Shown: positions 1 to 6,313 of the stretch, piece by piece
Numbering within the stretch: the first letter of the stretch is position 1
Layout: each line of letters opens with the position of its first letter
From: a bacterium HR20
GTDB lineage: Bacteria; Bacteroidota; Ignavibacteria; Kapaibacteriales; NICIL-2
NCBI GenBank assembly: GCA_002898675.1
Contig: BEHW01000078.1
Span: 1 to 10,205 of the forward strand
Reading direction: 5' to 3'
Length of the DNA: 10,205 bases
Translations under genes and position numbers: made by a program
Notes under the pieces: model-generated
The model's input: only the letters and a program-made list of their open reading frames with translations
Told to the model about the DNA's origin: nothing
Databases searched by the model: none

Positions 1-2
1 AA

Positions 3-866
3 GGGACGCTGCTATGCGGCGGGCTGCTTGCACTCGTCGGAGGAGCGACGCTCTGGCGCTCCCGTGTGAGTTCAGATTTGGCAGATATCGGACACGATGC
101 TGTCATCGCAACGATTGTCGTCGGTTTGGTTTACATGGCAGGCGCAGCGCTCTGGGAATCCTCCCACACGACGCAGTCGCTTGTCGGCTGGCAAGTGCTC
201 CTGGCAGCAGCCCCGCTGGTTCTCGAAGAACTCAAAGCTACTGCTGGTGGCATCCAGCACCAGTCTCATCGTCTGGTGGTTGCGGCTCTTGGTGTACTGG
301 GGCTTGCTGCCACCGCTGTTCAATTTGCCAATCGGAGCACCGTCGCAATGGAAGCGACAATCACAGCGCCCCTGGTAGGGCTTCTGCATATTGGGTTGCC
401 GTACCTTGCCGGACGCATCGTTCTCGGTTGGGATGTCGCGATCGAGCCTGCCAGGCTATTTTTGATCGGGTATGGTGCTGCATATCCAGCAGTTTTACTC
501 GGACCTGCGATTAGCAGCGGCTCTGCTGCTCTTGCAGGGCTACTATGGTACATCCTGCTGCGGCGGTCAGAGATCGTGTCAATGCCACCACGAGAACGAA
601 CCGCTGCGCTGGCGATCGTTGCTGGAGGGACGCTGTCGTTTTACTGCATTCCTTTGGTTGTCCCAATCCCATTCCTCCCCTGGGCAGCGGCCATTCTCGA
701 ACGACTCAACGCTGCGAGTGCTCCTGCATTGCTGAGCACCGGGCACGTGGTGATTTGGGGAACACTGCTCGCTGCTGCTGTCATCCTCGGTCGCTGGTAC
801 CGAACACCGCTTGCGTGGGTAGGTGCAGCAGCTCTTGTTGCACTCGTCTGCCGGCTTATTGGCTAA
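3..866 (+). CDS. polytopic membrane protein of unknown family (5' end outside window)
   Basis: The reading frame is open from the left edge to a TAA at 864-866, so the first codons lie outside the window. A GTG at 66 is possible, but the codons before it already encode a hydrophobic segment (GTLLCGGLLALVGGATLW), so the true start is probably upstream. The visible 287 residues form about nine or ten hydrophobic stretches separated by short polar loops, for example near AVIATIVVGLVYMAGAALW, LVVAALGVLGLAATAVQF and HVVIWGTLLAAAVILG. This indicates an integral inner-membrane protein. I see no catalytic motif, nucleotide-binding site or transporter signature, and I do not recognise the family. Its stop overlaps the stop of the convergent formyltransferase gene by four bases (863-866), with no terminator between them. 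The coding call is firm; the function is unknown. Confidence 0.8.
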   Translation, partial: GTLLCGGLLALVGGATLWRSRVSSDLADIGHDAVIATIVVGLVYMAGAALWESSHTTQSLVGWQVLLAAAPLVLEELKATAGGIQHQSHRLVVAALGVLGLAATAVQFANRSTVAMEATITAPLVGLLHIGLPYLAGRIVLGWDVAIEPARLFLIGYGAAYPAVLLGPAISSGSAALAGLLWYILLRRSEIVSMPPRERTAALAIVAGGTLSFYCIPLVVPIPFLPWAAAILERLNAASAPALLSTGHVVIWGTLLAAAVILGRWYRTPLAWVGAAALVALVCRLIG

Positions 867-1711
867 CACTTCAGGTACACGATCGCCCCATCGAGGGTTC
901 GAATAAGGCAGTTGCGATCGCAACGCAACAGCAGCGTCCCTGGCGCTGCATTCCGAAATCGTTCGTGTAAGTAGGGATGGGTGATCCGCTGTGCATCGTA
1001 GGCGACAACGGTGCGATCGGCAAGATGCACAGTGCAACCTTGGGTGGATACGCCAAATGCCCGAACTCGGCGGAGAAGCTCCGAGCTGGGAGTTGTTGTC
1101 GCATCGCACGTCATGTCCTCTGGGCGACGCGTATAGGAACTTGGCTCGCCGTGCTGGGGAATGCCGCGGTAGGCAAAATCACTGGCGACCAACGTTTCCA
1201 GCGCCAGTTGCATAGCTTCGGCTTCGAGCAATCTGGAAACTGCATAGAGCAGCGCAAGATCCAACTCCTCGGTCCGCTCGATGCACCGCTGCGCAATGAG
1301 TGCACCGGTGTCGAACTCTTCCTCCATCACATGAACGCTCGCACCAATCCGAGGTTCGTCGTTCAGAATTGCACCGTTGAGCGGATGTGCACCTCGCAAG
1401 CGCGGCAAGCACGAAGGATGCACGTTCAGGAACAGTGCATCCGGCATCCGCTCTCGCAAGCGCGCAATCGGGAGTTTCCACGGACACCCCACAGAGAGGA
1501 GAACGTCGAACGCTGTTGATTCAATCGCGGCCAGCGCAGCAGTTTTCTCGCCCCGCTTGACCGAGATCGTTGGCAATCCTCGCACGCGCGCTGCACGCTC
1601 CAAGTGGGAACCGATGATTGCAATGCAACCAGCAAGATCGGCCGCCGGATGCGCCGCGAGCACGTCCAGTACACTATCTCGCTGACCGATCAGCAGGAAG
1701 CGTTTGGTCAT
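863..1711 (-). CDS. formyltransferase, Fmt/PurN/ArnA-like fold (likely sugar or amine N-formyltransferase)
   Basis: The 282-residue product starts MTKRFLLIGQ. Its ATG overlaps the stop of the upstream acyltransferase gene as ATGA (1708-1711), which implies translational coupling; a longer frame running back to 1810 is unlikely. The formyl-transfer core is clear. Residues 96-108 carry N-V-H-P-S-C-L-P-R-L-R-G, and residues 133-136 carry F-D-T-G, giving the Asn96/His98/Asp134 set that the family uses to move formyl from N10-formyltetrahydrofolate to an amine. A C-terminal region around residues 210-240 (RRVRAFGVSTQGCTVHLADR) resembles the Formyl_trans_C domain. The PLNGAI stretch after the HPS motif looks more like ArnA-type enzymes acting on amino sugars than like housekeeping Fmt (initiator Met-tRNA) or PurN. 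Family membership is well supported; the substrate is inferred from the paired acyltransferase. Its stop overlaps that of the convergent membrane-protein gene. Confidence 0.88.
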   Translation of the reverse strand: MTKRFLLIGQRDSVLDVLAAHPAADLAGCIAIIGSHLERAARVRGLPTISVKRGEKTAALAAIESTAFDVLLSVGCPWKLPIARLRERMPDALFLNVHPSCLPRLRGAHPLNGAILNDEPRIGASVHVMEEEFDTGALIAQRCIERTEELDLALLYAVSRLLEAEAMQLALETLVASDFAYRGIPQHGEPSSYTRRPEDMTCDATTTPSSELLRRVRAFGVSTQGCTVHLADRTVVAYDAQRITHPYLHERFRNAAPGTLLLRCDRNCLIRTLDGAIVYLKC

Positions 1712-2796
1712 GGCGCCACCTTTTGCTCGAACATGCCAACCCTGTAGCGGAGGAAATATCGCCCGTAGCGGGCAGCGTTGTCGGGATGTTCGTGCTCCCA
1801 CTGCGCGCACAGTTTCTCGTAGGTCGGCCGATGGTGGAGCCGAAAACCGACGAATGCGGGTAGATGGAGATTCCCAAACTTTGATTTGTAGCGGTAGAGC
1901 GAGTCGCTTGGGTCCGTCGTCGTTCCACCGCCGAGGCTCACGGCAGCGATCTGCCGCGCAGCAGCATCTTCGAGCAGTGAAGCAAAGAGCATATCATTGG
2001 GGCGTAGGTGCCACCACCGCTCATCGGAGGCACCGAGGTGATACGTAATCGTTGACTTGCTCTTCAGGAGCATGAGTGCGGCGATCGGCTCCCCGTTGGC
2101 GAGGGCTACGCGGTATTCGACTCGATCAGGCAGGAAATCTGCGCAGCGTTCGAAGTACGACGGGGGGAAGCGGTAGAACGCATCCATCCCGATTCGATCT
2201 ACCGTGCGCGCATAGAGTGCTGAAAAAATCGGAGCACCTTCTCGAGCCGAGAGACACTCAATTCGAACACCCCCTCGCTCTGCACGTCGGACATTTCTCC
2301 GTGTGGCAGCATCGAGCGCACTAAGCGCTGCCTGCGGTGGCAGTGCATAGACGTTCGTCCGCACGCAGCGGTACTCCGCAGTGCGTGCCCAGCTCGGTGT
2401 ACTGTGGAGTAGGGGATGGGCACGGATAAATTCCGCAACGACGCCTTGCTCCTGCATCCAGCGGTCAATGGCAGCGTTGAAGCGTTCGAGCTGCTGTGTT
2501 TCTGCAGGCGCTGAAGTGATGATACCGCCGTAGCCGTAGAACGACTGCGCGTCGTAGCGCCAATGAGGATCACATGCGTAAGGGACTTCGCCAAGCAAAA
2601 AGCAGTAGAGAAAATCTATCCCGCTGTCCTTGGCGTAGAGCGCAACGGCAGTTCCGTCTTCCCAGCCCAGCCATGTCGCACAGTAGGCGGGATCGTAGTA
2701 CACATCCGCACGCTCAGCGGGAAAACGCTCAGCGCACGCACGCCACTGGCAAGGAATCGGTTCACCAAGAGCGAACATCCATGTTTCCAGTTCCAT
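1708..2796 (-). CDS. FemAB/GNAT-like N-acyltransferase
   Basis: The 362-residue product shows the pattern of the FemAB-like Acetyltransf_6 group within the GNAT superfamily. It has a basic helix near residues 165-175 (ATRRNVRRAERGGVRIE), then YHLGAS at 252-257, RPNDML at 265-270, a glycine-rich strand SLGGGTT at 287-293, and the closing LYRYKSKFG at 300-308. Such proteins transfer an acyl or aminoacyl group to amine substrates in cell-wall, capsule or lipid precursors in the cytoplasm. The ATG at 2794-2796 has no Shine-Dalgarno sequence upstream; an internal ATG (Met7) is a less likely alternative. The gene overlaps the downstream formyltransferase by four bases (ATGA), so both products are probably made from one mRNA, as in pairs that decorate amino sugars. 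A weak promoter-like box, TGTCTTTG on the minus strand at 2818-2811 (one mismatch to TAnnTTTG), lies just upstream. Superfamily call fairly sure; substrate unknown. Confidence 0.82.
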   Translation of the reverse strand: MELETWMFALGEPIPCQWRACAERFPAERADVYYDPAYCATWLGWEDGTAVALYAKDSGIDFLYCFLLGEVPYACDPHWRYDAQSFYGYGGIITSAPAETQQLERFNAAIDRWMQEQGVVAEFIRAHPLLHSTPSWARTAEYRCVRTNVYALPPQAALSALDAATRRNVRRAERGGVRIECLSAREGAPIFSALYARTVDRIGMDAFYRFPPSYFERCADFLPDRVEYRVALANGEPIAALMLLKSKSTITYHLGASDERWWHLRPNDMLFASLLEDAAARQIAAVSLGGGTTTDPSDSLYRYKSKFGNLHLPAFVGFRLHHRPTYEKLCAQWEHEHPDNAARYGRYFLRYRVGMFEQKVAP

Positions 2797-2840
2797 ACCG
2801 GGTGGAGGTGCAAAGACAATGCCAATTGCACGCTTTGCTG

Positions 2841-2848
2841 TATCTTCG
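2841..2848 (+). promoter_or_regulatory. weak Bacteroidota-type -7 box before the baeRF gene
   Basis: TATCTTCG differs by one base from the consensus TAnnTTTG and lies 32 bases before the ATG at 2881. No TTG is found about 20 bases upstream. If it is real, transcription would start near 2852-2855, making the ATG at 2869 or 2881 the usable start rather than the one at 2854. This is a weak match and could be chance. Confidence 0.25.
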
Positions 2849-2880
2849 TTGGTATGGTATCAACAAACATGCACACCAAC

Positions 2881-3993
2881 ATGCAACGTCACAGCTTTGT
2901 TTCTCCAGAAGAGCTTCGCACGCTTCAATCGGTGCGTGGGTATCCATTGATTACGATTGCAATGCCAACGCACCGCGCATTCCCAGAAAACAAGCAGGAC
3001 CCTATTCGCTTCAAGGATCTTGTCAGAGCGACGCGCCAGCGATTAAGCAACGAGCTCAACAAGCGTGAAGTCCACGAGATTGACTTGCAACTTGCCTCCC
3101 TTGCAGAGCGCATTGACTGGGCACACACGCTCGATGGGCTTGTAATTTTTCTCGGAGGAGGAATCGAGCGCATAGTCTATCTGCCGGTATCTGTCCGTGA
3201 GCGCGTTATCATTGATGAAACATTTGCCACACGCGATCTTGTTGTTGCACAATCGAAGCTCCTGCGGTACTGGGTTCTTGCACTGAGCACTGAAACCACT
3301 CGGCTGTTTGAAGGGTGGGGCGATCAGCTCCTCGAGGTGGAATCGGAATACTTCCCGATGGTGTACGATGGTCCACGTTCGGGAGACCCGGACAATCCCC
3401 TACCTGGGGGTTTTGGTATCGATCCATCGAAATACCGCGATGAGCAGTACCGCAAGTATTTCCGCAGCGTGGATAAGGCACTCTGCACCAGCATTGGTCA
3501 ACCCAACGCGCCAGTTGTTGTCATCGGTGTCGTCCGCAACCGCGCGTTGTTTGCACAGGTGCGTTCACGTGACTATGAAGTCATCGCCGAGCTCGATGGA
3601 AGCGTTGAGCGGGAAACTGTCCACCAGATTGCCAAGCGAGTCCAACCCGCACTCGAGCAATATTTCGAGCGTCGCGCACAGGCTGCGCTGGCAGAACTTG
3701 GAGCAGCTATTTCGGCGGGACACTACACCTGCTCACTGGCAGATATGTGGCACTACTCGCGGCAAGGGCGCGCATCGCTTCTTATTGTCGAACGCGACTA
3801 TGCAGTCGCTGGCCGATGGGATGAAGAACGGAAAACATTTACCATCGTGGAGGACCCCAGCGAGCCTGGCATCATTGACGACATCGTTGACGACATTATC
3901 GAAGCTACGCTCCTTCACCACGGTCGCGTTGAATTTGTCTTGCCCGGTGCCATTACGCAGTGCCAGCATATTGCAATGGCCCTACGCTACTAA
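2881..3993 (+). CDS. baeRF-type (archaeo-eukaryotic release factor-like) protein, candidate ribosome hibernation factor of the Balon group
   Basis: Starting at the ATG at 2881 the product is 370 residues. In-frame ATGs at 2854 and 2869 are alternatives; none has a Shine-Dalgarno sequence. I chose 2881 because family members usually have only a short tail before the EELRTLQ segment. The N-terminal signature is PLITIAMPTHRAFPENKQDPIR (split here as PLITIAMPTHR at 22-32 and QDPIRFKDL at 39-47), typical of bacterial aeRF1-like family 3 proteins. A middle region has YWVLALSTETTRLFEG at 130-145. The C-terminal third, with IIDDIVDDIIEATL (331-344) and the end IAMALRY, looks like the eRF1 domain-3/L7Ae-like fold. 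No GGQ motif is present, so peptide release is not expected. Balon, a member of this broad group, binds the ribosomal A site during hibernation; the same role here is inference. The stop overlaps that of the convergent MarR gene by four bases. Confidence 0.8.
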   Translation: MQRHSFVSPEELRTLQSVRGYPLITIAMPTHRAFPENKQDPIRFKDLVRATRQRLSNELNKREVHEIDLQLASLAERIDWAHTLDGLVIFLGGGIERIVYLPVSVRERVIIDETFATRDLVVAQSKLLRYWVLALSTETTRLFEGWGDQLLEVESEYFPMVYDGPRSGDPDNPLPGGFGIDPSKYRDEQYRKYFRSVDKALCTSIGQPNAPVVVIGVVRNRALFAQVRSRDYEVIAELDGSVERETVHQIAKRVQPALEQYFERRAQAALAELGAAISAGHYTCSLADMWHYSRQGRASLLIVERDYAVAGRWDEERKTFTIVEDPSEPGIIDDIVDDIIEATLLHHGRVEFVLPGAITQCQHIAMALRY

Positions 3994-4586
3994 GACTCCA
4001 CGTGTTCATGCTCGGGGCACTCGACGCGCAAATCGAGCGGGGCTAACTCCAGGTTGAGAAGTTGGCAGAAGTACGGCGTCGTTACACTTCGCTCATCGTA
4101 GCGGAGCCAGCGGCAGGTAAGACACATGCGTGGCATCGTAATCACGCCGAGCTGGTAAAGCTGCTTTAGAAGCTGCAGCAGTGCTTCGTACCCAAGCTCC
4201 CGCTGAGGAAGCGGCATGCGCTCGAGCGCGTTGCGGAGCGGCGTATCCCAGGCTCGAATGCGCTCCAGTACACGCTCGCCGTGCGGTGTAAGGAGCACAA
4301 CGACACCACGCCGGTCCTCAGGATTCGGCTTGCGCTCGATAAACCCTTTCCGTTCCAGCGCTGCAAGCGTATCGCTCATCGTCGGAGCAGTCACGTTGAG
4401 CTCAGCAGCAAGACTGGTCGGCGTGAGGGCCTGTCCGCGGCGAGCTGCACAGAGCATCAACACTTGGAGCTGTATGGGATAGAGTCCCTCAGCATAAGCA
4501 GCATTCCACTGCAGACTGCGGAGGACAGCACTGAGCCGTTCAATAGCGACAATAAACTGGTGTTCGTTTGTTCGTTCTACGCTCAT
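3990..4586 (-). CDS. MarR-family transcriptional regulator with Cys-rich C-terminal extension
   Basis: The 198-residue product starts MSVERTNEHQ at the ATG at 4584-4586. A longer frame back to 4736 would run through the terminator and the neighbouring gene and is rejected. Residues 36-110 are a winged helix of the MarR type: ALTPTSLAAELNVTAPTMSDTLAALERKGFI (53-83) is the helix-turn-helix, followed by the wing with the classic DRR at 91-93. The extension after residue 150 holds Cys155 and Cys158 (MCLTC), Cys174 (YFC), Cys190 and a following PEHEH. A similar extension occurs in a subset of MarR proteins and suggests a bound zinc or iron-sulfur centre, possibly a redox sensor. The gene lies downstream of the cytochrome P460 gene on the same strand, with a terminator between, so control of that gene or of itself is plausible but unproven. 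It has almost no 5' leader if the promoter box at 4595-4602 is used. Confidence 0.87.
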   Translation of the reverse strand: MSVERTNEHQFIVAIERLSAVLRSLQWNAAYAEGLYPIQLQVLMLCAARRGQALTPTSLAAELNVTAPTMSDTLAALERKGFIERKPNPEDRRGVVVLLTPHGERVLERIRAWDTPLRNALERMPLPQRELGYEALLQLLKQLYQLGVITMPRMCLTCRWLRYDERSVTTPYFCQLLNLELAPLDLRVECPEHEHVES

Positions 4587-4594
4587 ACCACGTG

Positions 4595-4602
4595 CAAACA
4601 TA
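4595..4602 (-). promoter_or_regulatory. candidate -7 box for the MarR gene, embedded in the terminator tail
   Basis: Reading the minus strand, TATGTTTG is an exact match to TAnnTTTG, nine bases before the ATG at 4586. Transcription would then begin about two to five bases before the start codon, giving a leaderless or nearly leaderless mRNA. No TTG lies 20 bases upstream; that position falls inside the terminator stem. The exact box and its location support it; the missing -33 element weakens it. Confidence 0.35.
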
Positions 4603-4635
4603 AACAGGGGCGGGTAAATGCGCTGCCCGCCCCTG
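4595..4635 (-). terminator. rho-independent terminator after the cytochrome P460 gene
   Basis: A perfect 10-bp GC-rich stem pairs 4605-4614 with 4626-4635 (CAGGGGCGGG with its complement) around an 11-base loop. On the minus strand the stem is followed by TTTATGTTTG, a T-rich tail. It begins 16 bases after the P460 stop codon (4651-4653). It ends only about nine bases before the MarR start, so the MarR gene needs either read-through or a promoter inside this element. Confidence 0.8.
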
Positions 4636-4650
4636 CGAATGCATCCACGA

Positions 4651-5142
4651 TTACGGCCGCCACTGGCTGAACACGTAGTCGCGGTTGGCTTGCCCAGTGT
4701 GGCAAGTGTAGCAATCCTTGACGGGGTCCTTGACAACAGGCTCTCGGCTATCCCCTTTGAATGCCTGGAACCCCCAGCCGCCGGTTTCTTTGTACTTTTT
4801 CGCGTTCTTGACCATGACTGCGGTCACTTTGCGGGTACCTTCGCTGATCGCGTGCTCTGCCTCTGGCGCCTCGAAGAGATCGAAGACGAGCACTGAACCA
4901 TCGGGGAACTTCCCGTGCCCTGCCTTGAGCACCTTGAGTGCCTTGTCGTTGGCGTAGATGTGATGGATTCCACCGAACCCATCGTAAAGCGGATGTCCCG
5001 GACGCAGAATGAGCGTTTTGACATGCGTCCACGAACGATAGCCCTCAGGATAGGGCACCGATGCTGAGCCGCTCCCAGCGGCAAATCCGACTAATGCTGC
5101 AGTTGCAGCAACAAGCAGAGACCATCCAACAATCTGACGCAT
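4651..5142 (-). CDS. cytochrome P460-family exported c-type heme protein
   Basis: The 163-residue product starts MRQIVGWSLL at the ATG at 5140-5142, chosen because a strong GGAGGT sits five bases upstream (5148-5153) and a signal peptide follows at once; the frame extends back to 5253 but without such support. Residues 1-28 are a hydrophobic export signal ending near SGSAS. Mature features fit the P460 domain: YPEGYRSWTHVKT (31-43), GGIHHIYAN (57-65), KFPDGSVLVFDLFE (78-91), TGGWGFQAFKGD (120-131), and the heme c attachment site CYTCH at 144-148 near the C-terminus, followed by DYVFSQW. The family includes hydroxylamine-oxidising cytochrome P460 and NO-binding cytochrome c'-beta. I cannot tell from sequence alone whether the heme-crosslinking lysine is present (several lysines precede FPDGS), so the reaction is open. 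It has its own promoter and terminator; the MarR gene lies next on the same strand. Confidence 0.88.
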   Translation of the reverse strand: MRQIVGWSLLVAATAALVGFAAGSGSASVPYPEGYRSWTHVKTLILRPGHPLYDGFGGIHHIYANDKALKVLKAGHGKFPDGSVLVFDLFEAPEAEHAISEGTRKVTAVMVKNAKKYKETGGWGFQAFKGDSREPVVKDPVKDCYTCHTGQANRDYVFSQWRP

Positions 5143-5147
5143 CGCAC

Positions 5148-5153
5148 ACCTCC
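5148..5153 (-). promoter_or_regulatory. strong Shine-Dalgarno site of the P460 gene
   Basis: GGAGGT on the minus strand lies five bases before the ATG at 5142. It is the only strong ribosome-binding site in the window and fixes this start over upstream in-frame ATGs. Confidence 0.75.
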
Positions 5154-5198
5154 GATAAGTGTGAAACATCACTGGAGTATTAGGACTCCTTACGAATG

Positions 5199-5229
5199 CA
5201 AAAATACGCTCAGCATGCGCGAAATGCAA
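5199..5229 (-). promoter_or_regulatory. Bacteroidota-type promoter of the P460 gene
   Basis: On the minus strand, TTG (5229-5227) is followed by exactly 20 bases and then TATTTTTG (5206-5199), matching the -33/-7 pattern TTG...TAnnTTTG. Transcription would begin near 5194, giving a leader of about 50 bases that contains the strong ribosome-binding site. The same 20-base spacing recurs in the promoter at 9120-9150. Confidence 0.6.
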
Positions 5230-5350
5230 GACGCTGTGAAAAAAAATTTGCATTCGGGGTTACTTCTGGAACGCCTGCTGTATCTGCTGAAAATTGATTT
5301 CCGATGCGATTGCCAACGAATGGGAGTATAGAACTTTGCCAACAATGCTG

Positions 5351-5358
5351 TATATTTG
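5351..5358 (+). promoter_or_regulatory. candidate -7 promoter box for the winged-helix protein gene
   Basis: TATATTTG is an exact match to TAnnTTTG and lies 37 bases before the ATG at 5396, giving a leader of about 30 bases. No TTG occurs 19-21 bases upstream; a TTTG at 5335-5338 is too close. The 253-base divergent region 5143-5395 is otherwise AT-rich, with no gene in it. Confidence 0.42.
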
Positions 5359-5395
5359 CGGTTGAATTGGTTTCACACACTGCATCTGGAACGCA

Positions 5396-6223
5396 ATGCC
5401 TTCAAAAACGAAACCCAAGATTACTCTTGCGCAGCGCCTTTCGGGTATTCAGCAGATTATTCTGGCGGAAGTTCGGGCTGCGCAACACCGCCTAAACCAG
5501 GCTGTTGATGCAGGCGATTATACAGCGATCCAAAACATGCTTGCGCACTTCCAACGCATCATGGAAATGCGCCAACTTTCCCAGAAGCTGCTGGACTTGG
5601 CCCGTGCTGAGAAAGCATCTCCACCTGCACCACCAGCTCCAATCCCTGCTTCTGAGCCAACAACCATAGCCACTCCAGCACCGGCAAAAAAAGAAGCAAA
5701 ACCTTCTACGCTAAAAACACCAGCGAAGAAGTCCTCTGCGAAAAAACCAAGTACTACTGCTGCGAAAAAATCAGCCACGCCCAAACAAGCAGCAAAACAA
5801 GCAGCCCGAGCAAATGCTTCTGTCACCACGAATGCTGCAACGCCATCTACTCCAGGAGCACCTGCAGAGCCTAGCACGTCGGAGGCAGCACCCGCACCAA
5901 TCAAACGCCGGGGGCCAACCCCCACAGGACTGCGCACCCCTGAACGTGCGTTTGTTCTCCCGATTTTACAAACACTCGCCGAGCAAGGTGGCCAAGCCGA
6001 TGCGGCGGCAGTTGTCGAGGGCGTTTTAGAGCGCATGCGCGACCAGCTCAAACAGGGTGACTTCGAAACCACCGCAACCTCCGATCAACCCCGGTGGAAG
6101 GTGTCGCTCTACCTGGCTCGCTCGGCAATGGTGCGCCAAGGCCTCCTCCGCGGCGATACACCGCGAGGCATCTGGGCCATCAGTGAGCAAGGAGAGCGCT
6201 ACTTAGCCGAACACACCTCGTAA
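5396..6223 (+). CDS. DNA-binding protein: H1-like Lys/Ala/Pro linker plus Mrr_N-like winged helix
   Basis: The 275-residue product has three parts. Residues 9-72 are predicted helical and rich in Gln, Leu and Ala (LAQRLSGIQQIILAEVRAAQ and onward), perhaps an oligomerisation hairpin. Residues 73-180 are low-complexity Pro/Ala/Ser/Thr/Lys with repeated AKK and PAKK units (for example 97-135), resembling the tail of histone H1 and bacterial H1-like proteins, and likely to bind DNA non-specifically. Residues 183-271 (AFVLPILQTLAEQGGQADAA, then RWKVSLYLARSAMVRQGLL and PRGIWAISEQGERYL) resemble the Mrr N-terminal winged-helix domain. No nuclease domain is present, so this is not an Mrr restriction enzyme. 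A nucleoid-associated or regulatory role is inferred. The gene stands alone between its own promoter-like box and a terminator at 6260-6287. The start ATG has no Shine-Dalgarno sequence. Confidence 0.82.
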   Translation: MPSKTKPKITLAQRLSGIQQIILAEVRAAQHRLNQAVDAGDYTAIQNMLAHFQRIMEMRQLSQKLLDLARAEKASPPAPPAPIPASEPTTIATPAPAKKEAKPSTLKTPAKKSSAKKPSTTAAKKSATPKQAAKQAARANASVTTNAATPSTPGAPAEPSTSEAAPAPIKRRGPTPTGLRTPERAFVLPILQTLAEQGGQADAAAVVEGVLERMRDQLKQGDFETTATSDQPRWKVSLYLARSAMVRQGLLRGDTPRGIWAISEQGERYLAEHTS

Positions 6224-6259
6224 AGAGAGGTTTCCTTCAGGCAGGAATGCAAAACAATG

Positions 6260-6287
6260 AGGGGCGACATTGCTGCCGCCCCTTTTT
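6260..6287. terminator. bidirectional rho-independent terminator between convergent genes
   Basis: AGGGGCG (6260-6266) pairs with CGCCCCT (6277-6283) around a 10-base loop. On the plus strand five T residues (6283-6287) follow directly, terminating the winged-helix gene that ends at 6223. On the minus strand the stem is followed by CATTGTTTT, so it can also stop clpC transcripts, whose stop codon is at 6314-6316. Confidence 0.78.
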
Positions 6288-6313
6288 CATCACTCTTGGT
6301 CACTGCCGGCTTA

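Noticed and set aside
977..1519. Plus-strand 180-codon open frame opposite the formyltransferase
   Set aside because: The minus strand carries a formyltransferase with its catalytic residues; the plus-strand product has no recognisable features.
2563..2880. Upstream extension of the baeRF frame
   Set aside because: It overlaps the divergent acyltransferase gene and encodes residues with no family similarity; later ATGs fit the family start.
4587..4736. N-terminal extension of the MarR frame by 50 codons
   Set aside because: It would be translated from the terminator stem and the 3' end of the P460 gene; family length and the terminator position favour the ATG at 4586.
5518..6072. Minus-strand 184-codon open frame inside the winged-helix protein gene
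   Set aside because: It is antisense to the Ala/Lys/Pro linker; its Ala/Phe-rich translation reflects that composition and it has no promoter or ribosome-binding site.
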